Below are positions 24,004 to 32,919 of a DNA stretch of 64,000 nucleotides, piece after piece. Within the stretch, counting starts at the first letter, position 1, and each line of letters starts with the position of its first letter. Where the stretch lies: assembly GCF_000720765.1 (NCBI RefSeq), contig NZ_JODC01000008.1, positions 186,001 through 250,000 of the forward strand, in the 5' to 3' direction. A program made the position numbers and the translations under genes. Source of the DNA: Streptomyces sp. NRRL S-646 (lineage in GTDB: Bacteria; Actinomycetota; Actinomycetes; Streptomycetales; Streptomycetaceae). The notes below the pieces were generated by a model. The model was not told the DNA's origin and made no database searches. It saw nothing but the letters and a program-made list of their open reading frames with translations.

Positions 24004-26169
24004 TCAACGGCCCCCTGGGAGCAGCTCGCCCGCGGCCCGTTCCACGTCGTCCTCCGACACGAGCACCAACTGCGCCGCCTGTCCCAGTGGGACGAAGCTG
24101 TCGACGCTGGTGACCCGTCGTACGGCGCCGGTGAATCCGGCGTCGATCAGGGCGGTGACGACTCCCTCCGAGACGCCTCCCGTGCGGCGGGTCTCGTCGA
24201 CCACCAGGACGCGGCCCGTCGCATGGGCTTCCCGCAGCAGGTCGTCGACCGGCAGCGGGGCCAGCCAGCGCAGGTCGACGACCCGGCAGCCGATGCCCTG
24301 TTGCTCCAGTCGGCGTGCGGCCCGCAGCGAGATGCGCAGACCGTTGCCGAAGGTCACGAGGGTCAGGTCCGTGCCTGTGCCGTAGGTGCGTGCCCGGCCG
24401 ATCGGTACGTGCTGTGCGGCGGGAGGGTAGGCGGTGAGCCAGGCATTGTCCCCGTCTTCGTGGAGATCCCGGTTGTGGTAGAGCGCGATCGGCTCGAGGA
24501 AGGCGCTGACGGTGCCGTCCACCTTCGCCGCCGCCACGCACGTGCGCAGCATCGCGGCGGCGTCGTCGGGGCGGGACGGGGACGCGATGACCAGGCCGGG
24601 AATGTCACGCAGGACGCCGACCGCGTTGTCGTTGTGGAAGTGACCGCCGAAGCCACGCTGGTAGCCGTAGCCGGCGATGCGCACCACGAGGGGGTTGCGG
24701 TACTGGCCCTGGGAGAAGAACTGCAGCGTGGCGGCCTCGCCGCGCAGTTGGTCCTCGGCGTTGTGCAGGTACGCGAGGTATTGGATCTCCGCCACCGGCA
24801 GCAGCCCGGACAGGCCCGCTCCCAGCGCGAGGCCGAGGATGGCCTGTTCGTCGAGGAGGGTGTCGAAGACCCTGGCGGTGCCGAAACGCCGCTGCAGGCC
24901 CCGGGTCAGTCCGTAGACCCCGCCCTTGCGGCCGACGTCCTCGCCGAACACGACCATCTCCGGGTTGCTGCCGAGCAGGTCGGCGAGTGTGTGGGTGATG
25001 GCCTGGGCGACGGTGACGGGCTCGCCCACGGGCGCCGCGGATGCTTCGCTCGTACGGCGTGCTGCAGCCGCCACTAGTTCGGTGCGGCGGGGTGCGATGG
25101 CGGCGGCGATCTGTGTCGCTGTGGTCAGGGGCTCGCTCTCGAGCGCCTCCTTGGCGACGCCGAACACCCGCGCGCCCACCTCGTCGTAGCGTTCGAGAAT
25201 CTGCTGGGGACTGAGGACGCCTGCCGCCGTGAGCAGGCGGGCAGTGGCCAGCAGCGGGTCGCGCCGCAGATCCGCGGCGACGTCGGAGGGCATCCGGTAG
25301 GCGGCTTCGGCGTCCGAGCCCGCATGGCCGAGGAAGCGCACCATCGACAGGTGCAGGAACGCGGGTTGGCGGTGCTTGCGAACGTGGGCCACGGCCTCGC
25401 GCGCGGTGTCGTAGGCGGCCTGCGGATCACAGCCGTCCGCGGCGAAGTAGGCAAGAGCGGGCCGGTTGCCGTAGGCGCGCCGCACCCAGTCGGGCGGGGT
25501 CGGCACGCTGATGCCCAGGCCGTTGTCCTCGCAGACGAACAGGATCGGCATCGGCAGCCCCTGGTAGGCCGCGTGGCAGGCGCTGTTGATGGCGCCCGCC
25601 GCCGTGGAGTGGTTGACCGAGGCGTCACCGAAGGAACAGCACACGACTGCGTCCGCGGGCCAGGCGCACTCGGTACCGAGCCGCTTGGCGCGGGCGATGC
25701 TCCACGCCACCCCGACCGCCCGCGGCAGATGGGAGGCGATGGTCGACGTCTGTGGGACGACGGCCAGTTCGCGGCGCCCGTACACCTTGTGCCGCCCGCC
25801 GGCGATCGGCTCCTCGGCTCCGGCGGCCACCCCCAGCAGCATGTCCCTGACCGCGTCGACGCCGCCGGCCTGCCGGGCGCGGGCGCAGTAGAAGGCGCCG
25901 GAGCGGTAGTGCAGCAGCGCCGGGTCGGTGGGGCGCAGCGCGAGGGCGAGTGCGGCGTTGCCCTCGTGGCCGCTCGATCCGATGGTGTAGTAGCCGCGGC
26001 CCTGCTGCTGCATCCAGCGCGCGGCGGCGTCGGTGTGCCGGCTCTCCAACTGGGCGTCGAACAGGTCCAGTGCGGTACGGCTGTCCAGTGGGCCCGCAGC
26101 CCGGGCGGCAGACCGGAGACCGGCCACCGCCTCGCGGAAGTGCCGGTCCAGGTCCTCGACGCCGCTCAC
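24004..26169 (-). CDS. Fused 2-oxoacid dehydrogenase E1 (alpha+beta), thiamine-dependent
   Basis: A 721-residue protein joining E1-alpha and E1-beta in one chain. Residues ~1-360 are the alpha part with the thiamine diphosphate motif CSFGDASVNHST...FVCEDN. Residues ~395-721 are the transketolase-like beta part (MVVFGEDVGRKGGVYGLT, DTLLDEQAILGLALG, DLRWLAPLP, VDETRRTGGVSEGV). The GTG at 26169 overlaps the stop of the upstream aldehyde dehydrogenase (GTGA). The operon order (lysine aminotransferase, aldehyde dehydrogenase, this E1) suggests decarboxylation of 2-oxoadipate to glutaryl-CoA. No E2 or E3 gene is present, so shared subunits would be needed. Branched-chain 2-oxoacids are the main alternative substrate. 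Confidence 0.85.
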   Translation of the reverse strand: MSGVEDLDRHFREAVAGLRSAARAAGPLDSRTALDLFDAQLESRHTDAAARWMQQQGRGYYTIGSSGHEGNAALALALRPTDPALLHYRSGAFYCARARQAGGVDAVRDMLLGVAAGAEEPIAGGRHKVYGRRELAVVPQTSTIASHLPRAVGVAWSIARAKRLGTECAWPADAVVCCSFGDASVNHSTAAGAINSACHAAYQGLPMPILFVCEDNGLGISVPTPPDWVRRAYGNRPALAYFAADGCDPQAAYDTAREAVAHVRKHRQPAFLHLSMVRFLGHAGSDAEAAYRMPSDVAADLRRDPLLATARLLTAAGVLSPQQILERYDEVGARVFGVAKEALESEPLTTATQIAAAIAPRRTELVAAAARRTSEASAAPVGEPVTVAQAITHTLADLLGSNPEMVVFGEDVGRKGGVYGLTRGLQRRFGTARVFDTLLDEQAILGLALGAGLSGLLPVAEIQYLAYLHNAEDQLRGEAATLQFFSQGQYRNPLVVRIAGYGYQRGFGGHFHNDNAVGVLRDIPGLVIASPSRPDDAAAMLRTCVAAAKVDGTVSAFLEPIALYHNRDLHEDGDNAWLTAYPPAAQHVPIGRARTYGTGTDLTLVTFGNGLRISLRAARRLEQQGIGCRVVDLRWLAPLPVDDLLREAHATGRVLVVDETRRTGGVSEGVVTALIDAGFTGAVRRVTSVDSFVPLGQAAQLVLVSEDDVERAAGELLPGGR

Positions 26170-27719
26170 AGGCGGAATTCCATGTCGGGTTCGAGCGTGG
26201 CCACGTCCATCTGCGCCTTCTGCAGCCGGCCGGAGTGGTCCCAGTTCATCGACTGCCAGCGGGTGAACTGGTCGAGTACCCACTGCCCCGACTGGCGGGA
26301 GCCGTTGCCCGACTTGCCGTTGCCGCCGAACGGCAGGTGCGCCTCGGCTCCGGAGGTGGTGTTGTTGACGCTGACCATGCCCGCGGAGATACCCCGCCGG
26401 AACGTCCACACCTCGTGCGGGTCGCTGGTGTAGATGGCGGCGGACAGCCCGTAGCCGTGAGCGTTGGCCAGGTCGAGGGCCTCGTCGAAGTCCCGGTAGG
26501 TGGCCACTGCGACGATGGGTCCGAAGGTCTCGCTGAGGAACAGGTCGTCGTCGCGGCGCACTCCGTCGACGATCACCGGGTGGTAGAACATGCCCGCGTC
26601 GGGGTCGCCGACGAAGCCCTTGCGCGGGTTGTCGGCCGTGATCCGCCCGATGCCGTCGGAGCCATAGGTGCGGTGGTGGTCCTTGATCCAGCCGAGGAAG
26701 GTCTCGTAGCGCTGCGCGAACCGCTCGTCGAGCATCGGGCCGTAGAGGACGTCCTCGAACGCGTCGCCGATCCGGGCCGCGCGGCTCGCGCTGTCGAAGC
26801 GGGCGAGGAAGTCCTCGTGCACGGACTCGTGGACGAGGAGCGTCCCGAGGGAGGTGCAGCGCTGTCCCGCGGTGCCGAATCCGGAGAACAACGCCCCCTC
26901 CACGGCCAGGTCGAGGTTCGCGCTCGGCGTGACCACCTGGGGGTTCTTGCCGCCCAGTTCCAGGCAGGGGGTTTGAAGGTGGCGTCCGCACAGGGCGCCG
27001 ATCTTCTGGCCGACGAGCGTGGACCCGGTGAAGCCGACCTTGTCGACCAGGCCGCCGTCGAGGGAGGCCTCCAGGCCGGCGTATGTCTGCTCCCCGTCGG
27101 CGAGTACGAGGTTGAGTACGCCGTCGGGCAGGCCGCCGCCGTGCACGAACAGCTCGAAGAGCGCCTTGGCGCTCGCGGCGGCGTACTCGGCGGGCTTCCA
27201 CACCACGGTGTTGCCGGTGACGAGCGCCGGTACGAGATACCAGGCCGGCACGGCCACCGGGAAGTTGCCCGCGGTGATCACCGCGACCGCGCCGACGGGG
27301 TTGCGGAAGGTGAACAGCTGCTTGTCGGGCATCTCCGAGGGCACCGTCTGCCCGTACAGCCGGCGGCCCTCGCCCAGGAAGAAGTCGCAGGTGTCGATGA
27401 TCTCCTGCACCTCGCCGAGCGCCTCCGCGAGCGGTTTGCCGATCTCTTCGGTCACGATGCGGGCGAGCCGGTCCTTGTTGGCCTCGACGAGCCGCCCGAT
27501 CTTTCCGATCGCGGATCCCCGCACCGGCGCCGGGACGTCGGCCCAGGACCGCTGCGCCGCCTTCGCGGCCTGGGCGGCCTCGACGAACGTCGAGGCGTCC
27601 CCGAGCGAGATCTCGGTGACCAGCTCGGCGGTACGGCCGGGATTGGGGCGCTGAAGAGTCCCGCCGGGAGCGCCGGCGACCTGTTGGCCGGCAACGATCG
27701 AGGCGACGGAACGGGCCAT
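26166..27719 (-). CDS. NAD(P)-dependent aldehyde dehydrogenase, probable aminoadipate-semialdehyde dehydrogenase
   Basis: A 517-residue aldehyde dehydrogenase. The ATG at 27719 (MARSVASIVAG) has AAGGAG; the frame is open further upstream but without family similarity. Motifs are complete: NFPVAVPAWYLVPAL and VWKPAEY for cofactor binding, FTGSTLVGQKIG, the general base Glu in LELGGKNPQVV, and the catalytic Cys in GTAGQRCTSLGTL. It follows the lysine 6-aminotransferase by 46 bp, so the expected substrate is 2-aminoadipate semialdehyde (or its cyclic form piperideine-6-carboxylate), giving 2-aminoadipate. Assignment rests on context. Confidence 0.88.
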   Translation of the reverse strand: MARSVASIVAGQQVAGAPGGTLQRPNPGRTAELVTEISLGDASTFVEAAQAAKAAQRSWADVPAPVRGSAIGKIGRLVEANKDRLARIVTEEIGKPLAEALGEVQEIIDTCDFFLGEGRRLYGQTVPSEMPDKQLFTFRNPVGAVAVITAGNFPVAVPAWYLVPALVTGNTVVWKPAEYAAASAKALFELFVHGGGLPDGVLNLVLADGEQTYAGLEASLDGGLVDKVGFTGSTLVGQKIGALCGRHLQTPCLELGGKNPQVVTPSANLDLAVEGALFSGFGTAGQRCTSLGTLLVHESVHEDFLARFDSASRAARIGDAFEDVLYGPMLDERFAQRYETFLGWIKDHHRTYGSDGIGRITADNPRKGFVGDPDAGMFYHPVIVDGVRRDDDLFLSETFGPIVAVATYRDFDEALDLANAHGYGLSAAIYTSDPHEVWTFRRGISAGMVSVNNTTSGAEAHLPFGGNGKSGNGSRQSGQWVLDQFTRWQSMNWDHSGRLQKAQMDVATLEPDMEFRL

Positions 27720-27766
27720 GACATTGCTCCTTGTCCGCTGGGAGGCGGCGGTGTCCGCCGGGAGGG

Positions 27767-29107
27767 TCAGTGCAGGCCGGCAAGGACCCGGTCGAGAGCC
27801 CGCAGGGCGACTGCGAGCTCGTCCTGGGTGATGGACAGGGCGGGACGGAAGCGCACCGAACGCTCCCCGCACGGCAATGCGATCACCTGCTCCTCGGTGC
27901 GCAACCGGCGTACCGCCTCGTCACGGACGCCGCTGTCCGGCAGGTCGACGGCGCTCATCAGTCCGCGCCCCCGCGCGTTGGACGCCACCGCCGCGTGCCG
28001 GGCTTCCAGATCACGCAGTTCGGCCAGGAACCACGATCCCACGGCGGCGGCATGGGCCACCAGGTCGTCCCGCTCGATGATCTCCATGATGCGCCGGGCC
28101 CGCACCATGTCGACCAGCCCGCCGCCCCAGGTCGAGTTGATCCGCCCGGAGACCCGAAGGACGTTGTCGGGCACCTGGTCCACCCGGCGGCCGGCCATGA
28201 TGCCGCCGAGCTGGACCTTCTTGGCGAAGGCCACGATGTCCGGCTCGAGGCCGAGTTGCTGGTAGGCCCAGGTGGTGCCGGTGATCCCCACACCGGTCTG
28301 CACCTCGTCGAGCACGAACAGCGCGTCGTACTCGTGGCAGAGCGCCTGCATCGCCTGCAGGAACTCCGGGCGCATGTGGTTGTCGCCGCCCTCGCCCTGG
28401 ATCGGCTCGGCGATGAAGCAGGCGACGTCGTGCGGGTTGGCCTCGAAGGCCCGCCGCGCCTGTCCGAGGGCCCCTCGCTCGGCCTCCGCCACCTCGGCAA
28501 GGTGGCGCTCGAGGGGGAACCGCATCGCGGGGACGTCGATGCGGGGCCAGTCGAACTGCGGGAAGCGGGCCGTCTTGTTGGGCTCGGTGTTGGTCAGCGA
28601 AAGGGTGTAGCCGCTGCGGCCGTGGAAGGCGTGGCGCAGGTGGAGCACCTTGGTGCCGAGTTCGGGGGAGCGGCCCGCGGCCTCGTTGCGGCGGCTCTTC
28701 CAGTCGAACGCCGTCTTCAGGGCGTTCTCGACGGCGAGCGCCCCGCCCTCCACGAAGAACAGTCGCGGCAGCTCCGGATCGCCCAGCACCCGGGCGAACG
28801 TCTCGACGAACTCGGCGTAGTGCGTGGTGTACATGTCGGGGTTGGCGGGCTTGTTGGCCGCCACCTGCGCAAGCAGGGTCATGAACTCCGGATCGTCGAC
28901 GATGCCCGGTGCGTTGAGCCCCAGCGGAGCGGACGCGAAGAACGAGTAGAGGTCGAGGAACTTCTCGCTGGTACGTGCGTCGACAATCCATGAACCCCGA
29001 CTGGCGAGCGGGTCGAGCACCAGCTTGAAACCGTCGGTCAGCACATGACGGCCGAGTCTTTCGTGCACCTCGCCCGGGTGGATCGTCGACGCAGCAGCAA
29101 CCGTCAT
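27767..29107 (-). CDS. lat: L-lysine 6-aminotransferase
   Basis: A 446-residue class III PLP aminotransferase. The pyruvoyl-binding region has HAFHGRSGYTLSLTNTEPNK, FIAEPIQGEGGDNH and LFVLDEVQTGVG; the PLP Lys is in AFAKKVQLGG. The N-terminal phrase DGFKLVLDPLASRGSWIVDA is characteristic of the lysine-epsilon aminotransferase group, which moves the epsilon-amino group of lysine to 2-oxoglutarate. It is the first gene of a three-gene minus-strand operon for lysine breakdown through 2-aminoadipate. In some actinomycetes Lat feeds beta-lactam synthesis, but no beta-lactam genes are here, so catabolism is favoured. Confidence 0.92.
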   Translation of the reverse strand: MTVAAASTIHPGEVHERLGRHVLTDGFKLVLDPLASRGSWIVDARTSEKFLDLYSFFASAPLGLNAPGIVDDPEFMTLLAQVAANKPANPDMYTTHYAEFVETFARVLGDPELPRLFFVEGGALAVENALKTAFDWKSRRNEAAGRSPELGTKVLHLRHAFHGRSGYTLSLTNTEPNKTARFPQFDWPRIDVPAMRFPLERHLAEVAEAERGALGQARRAFEANPHDVACFIAEPIQGEGGDNHMRPEFLQAMQALCHEYDALFVLDEVQTGVGITGTTWAYQQLGLEPDIVAFAKKVQLGGIMAGRRVDQVPDNVLRVSGRINSTWGGGLVDMVRARRIMEIIERDDLVAHAAAVGSWFLAELRDLEARHAAVASNARGRGLMSAVDLPDSGVRDEAVRRLRTEEQVIALPCGERSVRFRPALSITQDELAVALRALDRVLAGLH

Positions 29108-29143
29108 GGGGCACCTACTCTCGATAGCCGCGAACAGGAGATG

Positions 29144-29210
29144 TTTCGTCAGTCACGAGGAGTAACGAAATTATCTTAGGTGTGCCGCCGAGATCGCCGC
29201 AAGATTTCGT
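29144..29210. promoter_or_regulatory. TTTCGT repeats in the lysine operon promoter
   Basis: TTTCGT at 29144-29149 faces its complement ACGAAA at 29165-29170, and a third copy lies at 29205-29210. They sit in a locally AT-richer stretch 37-103 bp upstream of the lat start. Spaced half-sites of this kind suit an Lrp/AsnC-type or similar activator. No such gene is in the window, so the regulator is unknown. Confidence 0.35.
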
Positions 29211-29317
29211 GCACGGGGAGATATGGATGCCACCGGCAGCGGCATGTCCGGCGGCTCGGCCCCTGTTACCGATCATGACTTAGGCCGATTGTCAGTGGTG
29301 CGTCCTACTCTCGCCAT

Positions 29318-30685
29318 ATGACCTACAGCGTCTGGCACAGGGGCCTCGGCATCACGCTCGACCTCACCGAGGCGGACCTCGGGCACCCCGAATACCCGCG
29401 GCTGCTCGACGAGATCTACGGCAATTACCAGCCGGATCTTCTGTACTGCCTGGAAGCCCATGAGGACGAGGGCTTCATCTGCCCCGGCTTCATGGCCATC
29501 CGCAAGGTCAACGGCCGGCCGCACGCCATGCACGTGGCCAAAGGGGAACGCCCCGAGACGAAGGCCGAAAGCGATCTCCACAAGGCGCTCAGGGAATACA
29601 CCGTCAAGGTCGCCTCGGGGGAGGGATTCCGGGTCACGGGAACGGAGGGGGCCGAGAGCGGAAAGCACCGCACGGACGTGACCGTCGAAGGCGGCAGGCG
29701 CCGGCTCGCGTACGAAATACAGCTTGCGGCCATAGCCGGCGGTTCCGTCGACGAACGCACCCGCAGCGCATTCCGGGACGGGCTCACCCCGCTGTGGCTC
29801 GTCAACAACGAGAACGCGATCCCCATCGACCGTGCGCCCTGGGCCCGGCTGAACGTACAGAGCTGGCGGGACGTGACCGACCGCGCGGCCCTGCCGGTGC
29901 GCGGCGGCATCAAGCAACTGCACATGTCCCGCTGCGACTGGAGCAATCCGGTCCCCTGCCCCCAGCAGGGCGCCGGCCGGTGCGGCGGTCGGCATGCGCT
30001 CTGGGAGCCCGTGCGCGGCCTTTACTACGACGACGTCATCCGGCGCACGGCCACGGGTGAACTCGTCTCGCTCTACCTGCCCCACCCGGCGGGCCGGCGC
30101 GGCTGGCACATGTGGGTCACCCCGACGGACAAGGACGAGTTCCTCGAAGGCCGCCCCGAACCCCTGCCCGGCCAGTCGGCGGTGCTCCGTGCGGGCGGGG
30201 AGGGTCTCGTGCCCGCGCCTCGGACCGGCGCGTGGGAGGCGGGTGACCACCTGGAGGCGGGTCTTCGCAGCGAGCTCACCCGGGCGCGTGACGACGAACG
30301 GCCCATCGACGCCTCGCTGTGGCACACCGAGCCGGGATCGTCCGAATTCTCGCGGCCCTTCACCGTGGGCGAATTCGTCATACCCGGCGATCTCGTCGCA
30401 GCCCGGCGGACCTTCACCCGGGCGCTGGAGCACTGTGCGGACATCGCAGCGCGCCTGCCCAGCGGCGCGGACATCGCGGCCGGGCGGGCCGAGATCACCG
30501 CGGAGCAGCGGGAGCGCCTCGCCGACGCGCGGGAGCGCTGCCGACGCCTCGCCGAGGAAATGCACACGCACCCCTGGTGGGAGACGGTCGGCGACCGTCA
30601 TGCCGCACGGGAGGCGCTCACCCATGCCGCGACCCACGACACGACGTCCTGGACTTTCCGTCCAGAGGCTGGACCAGTAGTCTAA
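29318..30685 (+). CDS. CoiA-like protein with PD-(D/E)xK-type nuclease domain
   Basis: A 455-residue cytoplasmic protein. Residues ~70-150 resemble competence protein CoiA: a helical ETKAESDLHKALREYT segment followed by KHRTDVTVEGGRRRLAYEIQ, in which the Asp and the Glu-x-Gln form a restriction-endonuclease-like active site. Next is SVDERTRSAFRDGLTPLWLVNN and a Cys/His cluster (MSRCDW...CPQQGAGRCGGRH) that could bind zinc. The C-terminal third is helical and charged. The ATG at 29318 lies about 200 bp from the divergent lysine operon. Proteins of this type occur widely in Streptomyces without known function; a DNA repair or uptake role is inferred only from the domain. Confidence 0.65.
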   Translation: MTYSVWHRGLGITLDLTEADLGHPEYPRLLDEIYGNYQPDLLYCLEAHEDEGFICPGFMAIRKVNGRPHAMHVAKGERPETKAESDLHKALREYTVKVASGEGFRVTGTEGAESGKHRTDVTVEGGRRRLAYEIQLAAIAGGSVDERTRSAFRDGLTPLWLVNNENAIPIDRAPWARLNVQSWRDVTDRAALPVRGGIKQLHMSRCDWSNPVPCPQQGAGRCGGRHALWEPVRGLYYDDVIRRTATGELVSLYLPHPAGRRGWHMWVTPTDKDEFLEGRPEPLPGQSAVLRAGGEGLVPAPRTGAWEAGDHLEAGLRSELTRARDDERPIDASLWHTEPGSSEFSRPFTVGEFVIPGDLVAARRTFTRALEHCADIAARLPSGADIAAGRAEITAEQRERLADARERCRRLAEEMHTHPWWETVGDRHAAREALTHAATHDTTSWTFRPEAGPVV

Positions 30686-30690
30686 GCGGC

Positions 30691-31380
30691 ATGGCTGATG
30701 AGCACGTCCACGACGCCGAGCGGGATGCGATCCTCGCGGCCCTGTGCCCCGTCGTCGACGGGATCGCCGCGACGTTCGGCCCCGTGTGCGAGGTGGTCCT
30801 GCACGACTACCGGAAGCCGGAGAAGTCGGTTGTCGCCGTCGCCGGCGAGGTGACCGGACGGGCCGTGGGCGGCGCGATGAGTGAGATCGGCATGAAGGTG
30901 CTCGCGCGCGGCGACGAGGCGGCCGACGACCTGAACTACATCACCCGCACCGGGACCGGAAAGCTGGTCAAATCGTCCACCATGGTGCTGCGCGACTCCA
31001 CCGGAGCGGTGTTCGGCGCCCTGTGCGTCAACGTGGACATCAGCGCGGTGAACGAGGCCCACGCCCTGCTCGGCGCACTCGCCGGCCTCGGCTCCGGGCC
31101 TGCCGAGCCGCCGGTCACCGCCTTCGGCAACGACATCGACTCCGTGGTGGACGCGATCCTCGACGCCCACCGGCTCGGGCGGAACCAGAGCTGGGCCGCA
31201 CTCGACCGGACCGAGCGCCTGGACCTGTTCCGCAGGCTCGACGAACACGGCGTGTTCGCCGTGCGCCGCGCGATCGAGCAGGTCGCCGCCCGGGTCGGCA
31301 TCTCCCGCGCCTCCGCCTACAGCTACCTCGCCCAGGCCCGAGCCGCCACCGACCCGACCCCCGCTGGAGGACACGCGTGA
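30691..31380 (+). CDS. YheO/DauR-type regulator (PAS-like + HTH)
   Basis: A 229-residue regulator. The N-terminal YheO-type PAS domain (about 12-125) reads CEVVLHDYRKPEKSVVAVAG and STMVLRDSTGAVFGALCVNVD. The C-terminal HTH domain (about 165-215) has FAVRRAIEQVAARVGISRASAYSYL with the recognition helix at GISRASAYSYL. This is the architecture of DauR, the repressor of D-arginine utilisation. It starts six bases after the CoiA-like gene and its stop overlaps the start of the dehydratase (GTGA), so it very probably controls that enzyme. Confidence 0.88.
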   Translation: MADEHVHDAERDAILAALCPVVDGIAATFGPVCEVVLHDYRKPEKSVVAVAGEVTGRAVGGAMSEIGMKVLARGDEAADDLNYITRTGTGKLVKSSTMVLRDSTGAVFGALCVNVDISAVNEAHALLGALAGLGSGPAEPPVTAFGNDIDSVVDAILDAHRLGRNQSWAALDRTERLDLFRRLDEHGVFAVRRAIEQVAARVGISRASAYSYLAQARAATDPTPAGGHA

Positions 31381-32360
31381 CGACCACCACCCCGCCGGTC
31401 ACCCTCGACACCGTCCGCGACGCCGCCGACCGGCTCAAGGGCGTCGCCCACCGCACCCCCGTACTGCGCTCACGCACGCTCGACGCACTCGTCGGCGCCG
31501 AGGTCTTCCTCAAGTGCGAGAACCTCCAGCGCGTCGGCGCCTTCAAGTTCCGCGGCGCCTACAACGCGGCCTCCCGACTCACCCCCGAGCAGCTGACCCG
31601 CGGCATCGCCGCCTACTCCTCCGGCAATCACGCCCAGGCCGTCGCCCTCGCCGCCCGCGAACTGGGCACCACCGCCGTCATCGTCATGCCCGAGGACGCC
31701 CCACGCTCGAAGGTGGACGCCACCATCGGCTACGGCGCCGAGATCGTGACGTACGACCGCTACACCGAGGACCGCGTCGCCGTCGGCGAGGCCCTGGCCG
31801 CCGAGCGGGGCCTCGCCCTCATCCCGCCCTACGAGCACCCGCACGTCATGGCCGGGCAGGGTACCGCCGCGCTTGAACTCCTTGAGGAAACAGGGGAGTT
31901 GGACGCACTGATCGTGCCCGTCGGCGGCGGCGGACTGATCGCCGGGTCCGCCACCGCGGCCAAGGGCCTGCACCCCGCGATCCGGGTGCTCGGCGTCGAA
32001 CCGGAGGCCGGGGACGACACCAAGCGGTCCCTGGAGGCGGGCCGGCGCGTCAGCATCCCCGTGCCGCGCACCATCGCCGACGGGCAGGCTCTCGACACGC
32101 CCGGCGAGCTGACGTTCTCCGTCAACCGGCGGCTCGTCGACGGCATCGTCCTCGTCTCCGACGACGAGATCCGCGACGCCATGCGGTTCGCCTTCGAGCG
32201 CCTGAAGATCGTCGTCGAGCCGAGTGGAGCCACTCCGATCGCCGCCCTGCTCGCCGGGCGTGCGGGTTCTCTGCCGCGCCGGATCGGTGTCATCGTCTCC
32301 GGCGGAAACGTGGACGCGGACCGCTTCGCCCGGCTGTGCGGCCGGGCGACGGCGTCATGA
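31377..32360 (+). CDS. PLP-dependent serine/threonine dehydratase
   Basis: A 327-residue fold-type II PLP enzyme that removes ammonia from hydroxy amino acids. It has LKCENLQRVGAFKFRGA (PLP Lys in KFRGA), AYSSGNHAQAVA for cofactor phosphate and carboxylate binding, and the glycine loop VPVGGGGLIAG. No C-terminal ACT domain is present, so it is not the feedback-inhibited biosynthetic threonine deaminase; length fits catabolic threonine, serine or threo-3-hydroxyaspartate dehydratases. GTG 31377 overlaps the regulator stop. The DauR-type partner suggests induction by an amino acid. Confidence 0.9.
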   Translation: MTTTTPPVTLDTVRDAADRLKGVAHRTPVLRSRTLDALVGAEVFLKCENLQRVGAFKFRGAYNAASRLTPEQLTRGIAAYSSGNHAQAVALAARELGTTAVIVMPEDAPRSKVDATIGYGAEIVTYDRYTEDRVAVGEALAAERGLALIPPYEHPHVMAGQGTAALELLEETGELDALIVPVGGGGLIAGSATAAKGLHPAIRVLGVEPEAGDDTKRSLEAGRRVSIPVPRTIADGQALDTPGELTFSVNRRLVDGIVLVSDDEIRDAMRFAFERLKIVVEPSGATPIAALLAGRAGSLPRRIGVIVSGGNVDADRFARLCGRATAS

Positions 32361-32750
32361 CCAGAACTCGTTGCCCTTGTCGATGTCCGCTACGCACTCG
32401 TCGAGGTCGGTGATCTTGTCTCCGACGATCCGGAAGACGATGGCTCCGTCCTCGTCGATCCGCTTGTCCCCGCGCTGGGCGGTGAAGTGGTGCATGGAAA
32501 CCGCGTGGCCGCGCCCGTCCACGAGGACGTTGCGCAGCTCGACCTTGAACGTGCCGCCCGTGTCCTCGTAGAGCCGGCGGTAGTAGTCGAGGACCGCGTC
32601 GATTCCCTTGCAGTCGCCGGACAGCTGGTGGCTTCCGGGTACATGGTGCGTGGCGTCGCCCGTCATCATCGAGCGCAGGGTGTCCATGTCGCCGCGCGAG
32701 AAAGCCTCGTAGCCCGTGCGGACGAGTTGTGCGTGGGGGTGTTCAGCCAC
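32355..32750 (-). CDS. SnoaL-like (NTF2-fold) small protein
   Basis: A 131-residue protein of the SnoaL-like family (HAQLVRTGYEAFSRGDMDTL, HHVPGSHQLSGDCKG, FHFTAQRGDKRIDEDG-like core). Such proteins have a cone-shaped ligand pocket; function is not specific. I chose the GTG at 32750 (MAEHPHAQ) because AAAGGTGG precedes it; a GTG 12 bases further upstream is an alternative. Its end overlaps the convergent dehydratase gene by 6 bp. Confidence 0.8.
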   Translation of the reverse strand: MAEHPHAQLVRTGYEAFSRGDMDTLRSMMTGDATHHVPGSHQLSGDCKGIDAVLDYYRRLYEDTGGTFKVELRNVLVDGRGHAVSMHHFTAQRGDKRIDEDGAIVFRIVGDKITDLDECVADIDKGNEFWS

Positions 32751-32919
32751 GGTGATCGCCACCTTTCTGGTGGTTCGGCGAAAGCGGCCTCGCACCATTC
32801 TCCGCTTGTTCGACCGAGTTGTCCGCTCATCGACGTTTTCTCCGCATCCCGGATGGCGGTCCCGGCTGGACCGGCGGACGATGGTGTGGTGGGCGGGGCT
32901 CGCAAGGAAGGGAGCCGTC

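Noticed and set aside
26170..27783. N-terminal extension of the E1 gene upstream to 27783
   Set aside because: This part is out of frame with the aldehyde dehydrogenase and reads as Arg-rich shadow; the E1 similarity starts at the GTG at 26169.
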